Assembly: GCA_020698575.1 (NCBI GenBank)
Contig: CM036243.1
Location: 30,825,403 to 30,889,402, forward strand
Source of the DNA: Bostrychus sinensis
Taxonomy: Eukaryota > Chordata > Actinopteri > Gobiiformes > Eleotridae
Direction of reading: 5' to 3'
Length of the DNA: 64,000 nt
Under the pieces are notes generated by a model. The model searched no databases. It worked only from the letters and a program-made list of their open reading frames with translations, and was not told where the DNA came from. Shown one piece after another: positions 21,289 through 31,631 of this stretch (position 1 is the first letter of the stretch; each line of letters starts with the position of its first letter). The translations under genes and the position numbers were made by a program.

Positions 21289-21294
21289 AATAAA
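21289..21294 (+). terminator. Polyadenylation signal of the deaminase-like gene
   Basis: AATAAA in CAATAAAGCTTTG is followed by T/G-rich sequence about 20 bp on. This would give a 3' UTR of about 0.84 kb. Confidence 0.6.
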
Positions 21295-21334
21295 GCTTTG
21301 CTAAGCATTAAATCTTTGTATGCATACTTTTAAA

Positions 21335-21880
21335 GTTCAATATTATGCTTTTTCAGGCTTTTTGAAATAATATTGGGCATCTTTGCATTAGTATTTCACA
21401 TTTTGTAACTTAAAATAATGTATAGGCTATGTACGGAAAAAAAAAAAAAAAGGCTTCTTTTGGGGAGCTTTTACTTTGATTTTGCTGAGAATGCTTCGAT
21501 TAGGTGTATGTCGCCCCATGCTGGCAAAAGTGGGGAGTGGACATAAAATGGCTAATTAGCACAGCTATTAGCAAAATGATGCAAACAGATGTATAAATGA
21601 GCTCACTGCTTTTTAGTGACAGCAATTTAGGCACTGAAATAATCAAAATGAGTCCAGTGACAGTGAATGGGCTTTAGAAACGCGGAGAAGCATTTTCTGG
21701 TTTTCACGCGTCGAGCTATGTAGAGCTCTTCAGAAGGGAACAAACTTAACATACAGGATTTTTCAAACATGCGTGAATAAAACAAAATACTACTCTAGAT
21801 ATATTTTTGAGGTACAAACATTATAATATGGTTAAAAGCTAAAAAAAAAAATCGATTTAGCAGAATAGGGCACCTTTAAA
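21335..21880 (-). repeat. 'CCTATTATGC' family repeat, copy 3 (antisense)
   Basis: It runs in the same orientation as the copy at 17805-18330, sharing TTGTAACTTAAAATAATG, GGCTAATTAGCACAGCTATTAG and GGGCTTTAGAAACGC. The two copies flank the deaminase-like gene. Confidence 0.75.
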
Positions 21881-21894
21881 CTGTTGATTTAGCT

Positions 21895-21987
21895 TAACAA
21901 GCGTCCCATGAACTCCATCTCCCAGAATGCCGTCGGTCCATTATCACATGACCCGTTCCTCTCACGTGAGTCGAATGAAAGAGAAAC
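21895..21987 (+). promoter_or_regulatory. commd1 core promoter (ZNF143-like, E-box, YY1-like sites)
   Basis: The short gap before the commd1 ATG holds ACTCCATCTCCCAGAATGCC, close to the ZNF143/SBS consensus. It also holds TCTCACGTGAGT, a palindromic E-box of USF/TFE type. AAACATGGCGGAC overlaps the start codon and fits the YY1 consensus. There is no TATA box, as is usual for a housekeeping promoter. Confidence 0.65.
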
Positions 21988-22161
21988 ATGGCGGACGTCG
22001 ACGCTGCCAAGTCTCTGAGCGGTTTGCTGAACGGAATCGCTCAAAAGGTTTACTACAACAACCCAGAAATCACCGAGGAGCTGCTGAAAAATGAGCTTTA
22101 TCCCGGAATGTCAGCGGACGAGTTCAAGGCTTTACACGAGAAAATGAAAGGGCTGCTGAAG
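21988..22161 (+). CDS. commd1: commd1 exon 1
   Basis: It has 58 codons from MADVDAAKSLSG to KMKGLLK. The donor is GTAAAA at 22162. Confidence 0.96.
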
Positions 22162-25100
22162 GTAAAATATTCTCAACTCAGAATACTCAAAAAGGCATTG
22201 TTTTAGCTTCATAATGAGATTGATGCTTCGTGAAATACCATTATTACTTCTACCTATTTACTACTGCTTTATATCTACTGCACAATAATCCTGCATCGAT
22301 TTTATCTTATTTATTACATATTCAGACTCCTTTTTATTCCTCTCATCTGTCTTGCTGCTTTGTTTTATCTGTCTGTGTTCACTTTTATTTTATTTATTTG
22401 ATGAAAGTTATCAGTCACATCAGACCTGAGTATATATGAGGTCTTTGAGTGTACAGTATTTGAATCTGTGAGTTTAATATTGTTCACGAAATACATACAA
22501 ATTATATGGAAAAAAAAAAACACAGCATAATCATCCTCTTACTGTCAGACTCAAGATCCATATAAAAAAAAGCATTACAAGACAAATTCACCAATAAACA
22601 TTTACAGTCTAAAGAGAAAGGAGAAAAACAAACCTTTTGTTTTCATATAACCACTGATCAGATAATATTGTCAGTGCTATTTTGCTCAATTTGTTTTTTT
22701 GTGTTTGAGTGTTAAAAAAAATAATGTACTGAAAATGTGTCATGAATGTTGTACTGTCTATTGGTTTTTATGTGTTCAGTTTAATTTAACATTATTTATA
22801 AAGCCAAATATCAGCTTCAGAGGAATTTACAGATGTAAACATAAACTAACAAATATGCAAACACACAGTACGAGACAACATAACCAGGCAGCTTCTATGA
22901 CAAAATATATTTACTTATAGCCCACCAGCATTTTAGTACAGTGTCTCCATAACTTTGTTTGTTTGTGTCATCTACTGCTCTCTGCTTTGTGTTTACTAAG
23001 TTGGTTGAAAAATAATTGCAGTTTTTAATGGTCAAAGATGTTACTTTATTGGGACTTGTTTTAATAATAATAATAATTTGGCTTACTTATTTACTTATTA
23101 TATACTTATTTAACAGTGTGCATTTAATTTATACATTAATTTCTTAGTAAACATCAGGAGGGACTGTCGGCCCTTGAACATCTGCTTTAGACTCTCCATC
23201 AGGACATGGAAAATTCAACTGGAGAGATGCCAATAAAATATTCAGACAAATGAGTGATGCGTTATTGATTTTATTTGTGAGAGAGTTTGGCAGAGATAGA
23301 CATCGGGCCAAGACCAATAGTTATATTTAGAAATAAAATACCGAGAAAATAAGGCTAAGTTGTCAGATTATCATATTGCACCGATAAAAGATAAAAGAAA
23401 CAGATAATTTTGCAGTTTTCTCTTTCTTTTTTGCTATGTTACCCCTGTGATTTTCTCTTCAGTCCATAGCCTCTGCCGACATGGACCAGGCCCAGTTGGA
23501 TGCGTTCCTCACTGCCCAGACGAAGAGGAAGCAGGGCGGGGGAGGCCTGAGCTCAGAGCAGGCCGCAGCACTGACCCGCTTCTGGAAGAGTCAGCGCCCG
23601 AAGGTCCGAGAAGCACTGTTGAACCAGAGCCGCTGGGAGCCCGCACTGAGGGGTCTGAACTGGAGAGTGGACGTCCAGGCTGCGGACAGTAAAGGAGACT
23701 CAGCAAACAGTGGGCCAGTGGCTTTGGTGGAGCTGGAGCTGGGCAGAACAGGACAGGTATGAGGGCCAGCCTTAAGTTTATGTTAGGTATATGTTACGAT
23801 ACCTGGAGGGCCCAAAATGTTAATTAAAATCCCAAACAAAGTCCCTTGGATAGGGAAGAAAATTTCTTCTGCAGAACAGCCATGTCCAGATGCCTTCTTT
23901 AAAACCTTTTTATTAAAGTATATGGTGGCCTAGATCACTGAAAACTAGGGCTGTAACGATACAGTTACTATATCGATGTATCAATTTTATTTTATTTTTT
24001 TCTTTTCCTAGGATACAACTATATCGATACACATTGCCTTGCATCAAGTCGTATTGTCTTTTATGGAACAAAATCTATAATATTGGAAAAATCGATTTTA
24101 TAAATTTGCATTTTAAAATAAAACCAGATACGGACTTTTGGATGCAATTATTCAACTTTTCTTTGCTCTCTGTCTGCTGGACATAATCAACCCCGGCCAT
24201 AATGCTACATTTGAGAGTAAACTTTTATGATTTTTGCCCAAAAGTTGCTGTATCAATTATTGATATGAAGGTGCTGAATCATATCGAAATGTATCGTTCC
24301 AAATTAGCCAATATCGTTATTGATTTGTGTCGAAACAGTTTTTATCGATACGTATCTTATTTAGATTTATTTATTATTAAAAGATTGACATGGCAGGAGA
24401 CAACATACAATGTGAAACCTTAAATGCATCAATCACATCATAAATGGAAAAAAATAAAAAATAAAAAATCATTATAAATTAACCATAAAAATGACCTATA
24501 AAACAATCTAAGAGCACGCGGAATAAAAGACATTTCATGTTTTTTAGTCTTGCTCCTGTTTGCAAAAGCCTATCCTTACACCCTACTGAAAACTTTCACA
24601 GATATTAATCCAAACAAATGTTTTCTAAGTCTTACTAAGCATAAATGAGAAACCATCTCCAGATTTTCACTCTTAAAGGTCCCCTATTGTGTTGTTTCCT
24701 CCTCAAAAACATACCTGGAGTTGTGTTTTGTTTTGTTCACACTTGTTTGATGAACGATCTGGAAATGCTTGGTCTCACCGCTCTACGTAGACACGATACC
24801 AGGAAGTTCTCCTGCACGTTTCTGAAGAACATACTTCGGTCACCGTTGTTCTGATAATTTCAGAGCTTAAATTGCCGCTACTATGAAGCTGTCAGCTCAT
24901 TTATCTATCTGTTAGTGTCATGTTGCTAATAGCCATGCTAGCAATTTGATGCTCTGTCCATTCTGGCAACAGGCACCTAAACCAAGTAACTCCCCAAAAG
25001 GAAATTATTTTAAGTTATAAAACATAAAATACAAATGCAAATGTGTCCAAAACTATTATAAAATATCCTGAAAGAAAGCATAATATAGGACTTTTTAAGT

Positions 25101-25460
25101 TTTAAGGAACACATTTAAACACTCTCAACAATTATTTTCTTTACTACCCCCTCCAAGGGTAATGTTTTCAGCAGTGTTGATTGTTTGTCCCTGTACCTTA
25201 TGAAGTTTAAATGTAGAGGACCAGCCACAAGAGGTCAGTAATGTAACTAAAGATTAGTTTTTGTGGTGGCTTTGAACTTGAAGGTTTTGAACATTCAGGA
25301 ATAAAATAAAAGCGACTCAAGTCCAGCTCTGGGCCACATATTTTTACCATTTTGGGATATGGTCAATGCATTACAAGATCTCTGTGCTTTGTGTTATCCA
25401 TTTTTTATTTATAGGTGCTGTCACTATGAAAAAACTCAAGGGGAAAAAAATGCAAGCTAC

Positions 25461-25497
<37 letters not shown>

Positions 25498-26737
25498 CCC
25501 CAGCACTGCTATTTATTTATAATCCGGTGTTGCATTTAAACCCCATGGGGTGAAATGCAACGCTAACCGCTCTGCCACTAGCTCTGCGTTCTCGCCTCCC
25601 AGCAAGGAGGTCGTGGGTTCGAGCCCCGGGCCGACCAACACACCATCACACGAACTCTCTGGGTGGAGTCTGCATGTCCTCCCCGTGTTACCGTGGGTTC
25701 TCTCCGGCTTCCTCCCACCGCTCAAAGACATGCATGTGTTAGATGAATTGGTGACTCTAAATTGCCCCTAGTGAATGAATGTGAGAGTGAATGGTTGTCT
25801 GTCTGTGTTCGTCTCTGTGTTAGCCCTGCGACAAGCTGGCCCCTGTCCAGGGTGTACCCCGCCTACGGCCCAAAGTTACTGGGATAGGCTCCAGTCATCC
25901 ACAAACCCTAACTAAGCGGTAGAAAATGAATGAATGAATGTTGCATTTCAGTCTAAAAAACTAAAGGGCAGATCTGTAACCACACATAGGGAAGCAGCAC
26001 CTCCTTTACTCATTGGCTGCTCCGTTTCCCTGTAAATAGGCCAAATACTAAATGTAGAGGACACGTGTCTTTAGGGAAATCTATGTGCTAACCAACCGCT
26101 CCCAAATCTAATGGAAGCATGCATTTTCTTTTTCTGTCTGATTTTGGAGATAGGATTTAATATTACACAGCACAAAGGAGGAAGTTATTATGTTACATGG
26201 GCATTGTTTTGCATGTCCTACAGGGAAATGACAGTTGCTGGACAATCAGATGAACAGGTGCAAGTGGGTCAGAGCAGATAAACTAATTTGGATCCGGCAA
26301 AGGGACGCTGGCCTCTGACTCGCTCTGATCAGTGCTGTAGTGTACATGTAAAAAAAAAACTAAATAAATTAACTAAGTAAATTAGTATTGCACATAATCC
26401 AGACACAAACTGGGCCACAACAGTTACAACACAAATAAAATAAGAAAAAAACAAAACATAAATGCATTGTGGTAATATTGTTTCATACCAAATGCCATCC
26501 TTTTTCTTCGTATGATATTATATTGGTGAATAAAGAAAAAATGGTCTAAAAAGCCTCTTGAGCGCTTTCCCTGAGGCAGTAAAATTTTCTTTTTTTTTCT
26601 TGCAGAATTCAGAGTTTGTGTGTTTGGAGATGGACGAGGCCAAAGTGAACCTTTTGCTGAAGAAAATGGCAGATATCCAACAGAGCATCGACCGCATCGT
26701 CCACCACACGCCACAGCAGAAAACCGACACTGCCTGA
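21988..26737 (+). CDS. commd1: commd1, COMM domain-containing protein 1
   Basis: Three exons (21988-22161, 23463-23756, 26606-26737), all phase 0, give a complete 199-aa protein (human 190). COMMD1 is part of the CCC/Commander complex that recycles endosomal cargo. It also acts in copper export and restrains NF-kB. The N-terminal helical domain starts KSLSGLLNGIAQKVYYNNP and continues EELLKNELYPGM. The C-terminal COMM domain includes LLNQSRWEPALRGLNWRVDV, VALVELELG and VCLEMDEAKVNLLLKKM. Intron 2 is packed with repeats (a MITE, a CCTATTATGC copy and a SINE). The middle exon is visibly GC-richer than its surroundings. The start is the first in-frame ATG, in a YY1-like context. Confidence 0.97.
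23463..23756 (+). CDS. commd1: commd1 exon 2
   Basis: It has 98 codons from SIASADMDQAQLDAFLTAQ to LELGRTGQ. The acceptor is TTCTCTTCAG and the donor is GTATGA. Confidence 0.97.
23945..24350. mobile_element. MITE of the GGGCTGTAACGATAC type
   Basis: It begins TAGGGCTGTAACGATACA. Repeated ATATCGAT, TATCGATACGTAT and ATCGTTATTGATT blocks recur to about 24350, as in a common fish MITE. Boundaries are approximate. Confidence 0.5.
24676..25105 (+). repeat. 'CCTATTATGC' family repeat, copy 4
   Basis: It opens AAAGGTCCCCTATTGTGTTG, runs through CATACCTGGAGTTGTGTTTTG, and ends AAAGCATAATATAGGACTTTT. It lies in commd1 intron 2. Confidence 0.7.
25545..25945 (+). repeat. tRNA-derived SINE
   Basis: A tRNA-like head has a B-box in GTGGGTTCGAGCCCCGGG (25613-25630). 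The body has AGACATGCATGTGTTAGATG, GAATGTGAGAGTGAATGG and CCAGGGTGTACCCCGCCT, and it ends in a short GAAT repeat. A second, antisense copy is at 6490-6755. A 36-bp A run precedes it at 25467. Confidence 0.85.
26606..26737 (+). CDS. commd1: commd1 exon 3
   Basis: It has 43 codons from NSEFVCLEMDEAK to QQKTDTA, with stop TGA at 26735. The acceptor is TTTCTTGCAG. Confidence 0.96.
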   Translation, partial: NSEFVCLEMDEAKVNLLLKKMADIQQSIDRIVHHTPQQKTDTA

Positions 26738-26956
26738 GTCTAAAACGGACTAAAAGACTTTGAATTGTGCCTCTTTGTTTTAATCATTCCATCTCCCACT
26801 AAGAGCCACGTATTTGTGTTTGGACTGAAATGGAGACTGTGAAAATTAGTCTTATGTGAAATGCCATATAAATAATTGCAATTAATGTAACAAGGTATTT
26901 TCTTGGTCTTTATCCTTTTTTTTCATACCTTTGAGAGTTTCGCTTATAATAATCTA

Positions 26957-27071
26957 CAATTCGGTCCATAAATATATTATAAGTATAGTAAATAAGTACA
27001 ATACATTTTTAATATGTTTTGGTAAGAGCTAAAATAACTAATGTCTGTCCAACTATTTATGGACCTAACTG
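26957..27071. mobile_element. 115-bp Tc1/mariner-type MITE
   Basis: TA flanks it at 26955 and 27072. The terminal inverted repeat is CAATTCGGTCCATAAATA against CAGTTAGGTCCATAAATA on the other strand. It lies just 3' of commd1. Confidence 0.75.
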
Positions 27072-27084
27072 TACATAATTTTAA

Positions 27085-28112
27085 AGGGAACCTATTATGC
27101 TCAACATTTTTTAGTTTACTATGTTAAAATGTTGTGTTCCTCATTCAAAAATATACCCAGAATAATTTTTTTTTTTCCATTCATGCATGTTTGAGTAATC
27201 CTTGCTGAGGCGGTGAGTTTCTCAGGAGCTGAATATGCTCTACGTAGATGCACTATATTTCCAAAAGTATTCATTCACCCAAATAACTAAATGTGGATTA
27301 TGGTGTGAGGTTGTTTTTAGGAGCTGGGCTTAGCCGATTAGTTCCAGTGAAAGGAACTCTGAATGATTCAGCACCAAGAGATTTTGGACAATTCCATGCT
27401 TCCAACTTTGTGGGAACAGTTTGGGGATGGCCACTGCCTGTTCCAGCATGACTGCACCTGGACGAGAAAGTCATACATCTACGTGTCTGATAGATAGATG
27501 CTAAGAGTGGGCCCACGTCATATTAAACCCTATGGATTAAGAATGGGATGTTAGTTAAGTTCATATGCGTGTAAAGGCAGGTGAGCATAATATACTTTTG
27601 GAAATACAGTGTACGTGAAACCCGCCTTCCCAGTAATTGCTCCTGTGTGTTTCTAAAGCTTCTACACCATCACTGGACCTTCAAGTACACACACTGATAG
27701 TTTCAGCAACTATAAAGGGGTTCGCTCGTTTATCTGTTAGCTTTATATTCTAATAGCCATTCTAATTAGCCATTGTACCCCGCTCTGTCCACCCCCCACC
27801 GTTCAGTGAAAGAGTGTCAAATCTTGCCAACTTTATTCACATGTGAACTCAAAGCAGAGGATCAGGAGGCAGCACTGTCTGCAGAGAGCTTTTTTTACTT
27901 TCCAGTGTTTGTGGTGCGTACTATAGAATGGCTTGAGCTGCTGGAGAGTGTTGGCCTTAAAGGGACAGGCATCTAATGCAATTTAATCTAATTTCAGCTG
28001 AAAGAAAGCAATGCTTCCTAAAATAAGATGTTTTCAATAAATATTGTTATAAACGTAAAATGCTAAGGCAAAGGTGTTCCAGTTTATTTAAAAAAGCTTG
28101 AAAAACAGCGTA
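27085..28112 (+). repeat. 'CCTATTATGC' family repeat, copy 5, split by a MITE
   Basis: It opens AAAGGGAACCTATTATGCTC and ends AAAAACAGCGTAATGTGTCTC. It is interrupted by the element at 27249-27613, which makes that element the younger one. Confidence 0.6.
27249..27613. mobile_element. Tc1-type MITE (CACTATATTnCCAAAAGTAT ends)
   Basis: The left end is GCACTATATTTCCAAAAGTAT and the right end is ATACTTTTGGAAATACAGTG, inverted. A related copy with TACACTATATTGCCAAAAG is at about 38950. Confidence 0.75.
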
Positions 28113-30381
28113 ATGTGTCTCTTTTAACTAATGTTGCTTCATGACTGGATCCTAATACAGAAGCACTTAACAGTATTAATGTTATATTCTGTTATTGTTT
28201 TTCAAGGTGGAGTATGTTGTTTCTGGTGAAATCTGGTGGCTAAATTTCAGATTGGAATCCCACACTTGCGCCTCTCTTTTCAAGAGCCTGTAAGCACCTA
28301 CGGTAGCCCTGCAGGGACATTGTGGTGTCGTAAATGAGCAAGTCTAATTAAAATAGATACACTTAAAAAAATGTTTTGACACCAAATAATTTTAGTTTAT
28401 AAATGCACTCGCATAAGTTTGCCTGTTGAAGATAGAAACATGAATGTGCTTCTCCTTTAACAGTGCTCAGATTGTCCTCTCTGGGCACCTGTAGGAAAAG
28501 GAAGTCATTTCATTAATGCTTTGCACTATGGAGTGTTTACTGGAGTATTTTCCGTGATAAACAAATGGACTGTATCTTGATTGTAGTTGTACACTCATTT
28601 GATAGTCTTGTGGCTCATTTTAATCAACTTTTAAATTAACTTGTTTCTCAATTTGTACATTTCCCTTTTGATATTAAATAGATATTAAGCAAAAGTAAAT
28701 CCTCTTTTCTCTCTGTCCCATGATTGAACTTTTCCCGTACGAGCTTGTTTTGTCCGAAAGGGGCTTAAACTCTGGCTATAATCTGGCTGCATGAGGTCGG
28801 GCAGATTGGACAGCTTTAGTTATTTTTGGATGTTTTTTGGTTCGAAGATGAGATTTGGGTGAAGCCTGGTGGGGCCAAAGGTTAAATATCCACTCGTTAC
28901 AACAATCCTGGCTCTGTTTTTTTTGTAATTGTCTGGGTTTTGTCCAGCTACAGTCGGTCCAAAAGTATCAGGACAAAGACATAGCATTTTCAGTGTTGAG
29001 CTGCTCTATACCTCATTTTACTAATGTCGTCTCGGAGGCTGTGATAATCAAATAACATCACCAACAGCAACAGTAAAGCTAATTATCAACTTTTATTTGA
29101 TTAACAAATGTAAAACTTAATTGATTTGCCACCTTAAAATGCAAATATATGACTTTAAACTGAACTTCTGGCTCTGAGTTTAGATTGATGTGAACAAGAT
29201 TGATCTGTCTTGCTTCGCTAGTAGAGTTCAGGAGCCTACATCATGAAGCTCTGTTGTTTTACTGTTGGAAATAGCTTGCATTTGTGTTCTTGACAGCTTG
29301 TGTGGCCACTGATGTGACAATCTCTGTAGGCCTTTTTCACACTTCCCTGTTTTCAGCAGGCATTTTGCGATACTTCTGTTTTTTTTAGTGGTAGCAGTTG
29401 CAAGTGGTGTAAAAAAGCTGAGTTGTTCCTTTGACAACTTCCCCTCAACTTCATTTCATACAGATGCAGAGTCAAATGATACAGTTTATTACATGATATT
29501 TAAAACAGGTTATCTCTGTTTTACACAAATGAGCATGCTTTTTTATTAACAAAACATCGCCATCGATCTCACTGTGAGTCAAAATCTGCTTCAAATATAA
29601 AAATTACAGGTTTTCATTTTAGACATTTTGTTGTCACTGATAGCTAGCTAAAGCTAATTGTTGATAGGATTTAAGCTTTCCTTTTTACTTTCCTCAGTAA
29701 ACATAAATAAATATTTCATGAGAGAATGAATAGCCTCTGTCCAGGTGTTGGCTGTGTCTTTGCCTCTGTAATTATCAATACTTCTGCAAAAAATGTGGTC
29801 AGCTTGTTAAAAACACCAGCTCCATTTTGCTCCACAAGCGCCATCTGGAAATCTAATAACAGTGACGAGTAATTCGTTTTTGTGAAAACTGCTTCTCTTC
29901 TTTTCCAATATATGTTTTTCTTTTTGGCACTCTTTGTCTGTTTAACAAGACAAATCATTATAATCTGATCTTTTTATCTGTACTCAAAGACAAAGTTGCT
30001 TTACAAAAAGGTGCAATATTCAACCTCGGCCTCAACTGGTCAAATATGGGTAGATTTCAATTTTGGCTTGTAACTCATTTAGCCACTCTGCTACTTTGTC
30101 CGGTTGTTTTTTTTTTTTATACACACATTTTAACTTTAATTCACCTAACCTATACTAACTCATCAATGGGGGAAAAATTGTGCTAATAATGCACTGTTAT
30201 ATGAAAACATATAAAAAGGGGGAATTAAGAGATGTTACTCAACAAGCAAAAATAATGTGTACACATTTTCTGAGTCTAAATAAAGATATTATTATTTGAT
30301 AATGATAAATTATAATGTCAAAAGTACCTATCCATCAATCATCAAAAAGGACTTCAAAATCAAACTCTAGCACATCGATGC
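28113..30381. other. Intergenic, no gene seen
   Basis: This is AT-rich sequence between commd1 and b3gnt2. A short TACAGTCGGTCCAAAAGTATC block at 28950 looks like a Tc1/mariner MITE end. No exon with family similarity is found on either strand. Confidence 0.4.
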
Positions 30382-30392
30382 ATTTACATGGC

Positions 30393-31620
30393 TGCCTGGA
30401 AATTCCAGACTCACCGATGTACCAGCGGATGAGTCTGGTCGCCATAGAATCAATTCGATTTCTAGCGCGGAGCAAACGGGCAGCGGAGTTAGCCAATCAG
30501 AAAATTATTTTTATTTTTATAAAGGCTTCTAGTGCTGCAAGCTGCTGTGGTTTTTGGTCATTTAAAACGGAATTTACCACTGAATGAAACAAACTCGGCT
30601 CCTCAGTGCGCCACCTTGATAGACCCTTTTCACGTGACGTCAGAAAACTTCCGTTTTGAGACGATGGGATGTATCTTCAGTTCCGGTGCCGCGCTTCCCT
30701 TAAGAAATTCACCCAGACTTTTTTAAAATTGCCGTTTACAAGTTTACACAATATACAGCGATTTTCAAATGAATATTTACCCACAAAATGTTCAAAACTT
30801 GCGAAAGGATATTAATTCTTCAACCAAGGATACTTGGATTATGAAGTGAGTACTTTGTTATGTAGCTAGATAGCGTTAGCAACATGGCTAAGTGATAGAG
30901 CTGCGCTATAAAACAGTGTTAGATCATGTCATGATCTGAGTTTATCTGAATATTTGACAATCTGCTTATCAGGAAATACCACTGGATAGTACTACAGTAT
31001 ATTTTCATTTAGTAAAGCTCTGTGCTCGAACACTGACTCTGCTGTAGTGATCAATCTGTGACAAAATAATAGACTTTTCAGGTCTAATTAGAAGTTCATT
31101 GCAGTATTATGCAGTGAGCCTTTCAGACAAGCAGATTGTCATTCATTTAGATCGTAACATAATCTAATATTGTTTTATCGCACACCCCGTTAGACCTGTT
31201 GCTAACGCTACAGCATTAACAACTACTAGCTTTAGCTACAAGACAAAACACTTACCTTCATAATCAAATAAGTAACCCTCAATGAAAAATGTATATCCCT
31301 TTTCGAGTTTCTGTACATCATGTAGCCTTATATTTGGCCAATTTTTAAGACTCTGAGTAAATTCCATACTGGCGAGCAGCAGCACTGGAAATGAAGATAC
31401 AGCCCATCGTCTCAAAACGGAAGTTGTCTGACGTCATCATGAAAAGGGTCTATTGTTGTTGTTGCGGACATTACTCGCGAAGAACACGTGACTTAAATAA
31501 GCGAATCAAAATGCACGGTACGGTTGGGATTTGAGTAAACCACTGCGGACGGCGTGGTGACCAGACTGATATTTCTCTGTATAATAATACAGAGACATAT
31601 CAGTCTGGATTTTCCAGGCA
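30393..31620. mobile_element. Outer DNA transposon with 11-bp target duplication
   Basis: ATTTACATGGC occurs on both sides, at 30382-30392 and 31621-31631. The ends are TGCCTGGAAATTCCAGACT and AGTCTGGATTTTCCAGGCA. A subterminal hairpin at about 31561-31610 pairs CCAGACTGATATTTCTCTGTAT with ATACAGAGACATATCAGTCTGG. No transposase is present. Target duplications of 9-11 bp are typical of Mutator-like elements, so that is the tentative class. Another element is nested at 30620-31452. Confidence 0.8.
30620..31452. mobile_element. Inner nested MITE with about 65-bp inverted repeats
   Basis: The left arm starts TAGACCCTTTTCACGTGACG and the right arm ends CATGAAAAGGGTCTA. The arms pair over about 65 bp, including CTTCCGTTTTGAGACGATGGG. 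TA at each tip would fit a Tc1/mariner-type TA duplication. At 833 bp it is non-coding. Confidence 0.8.
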
Positions 31621-31631
31621 ATTTACATGGC

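Noticed and set aside
25550..25771. Possible tRNA gene from the GGTTCGAGCCC box
   Set aside because: The tRNA-like head is degenerate and continues into a SINE body, with no intact cloverleaf visible.
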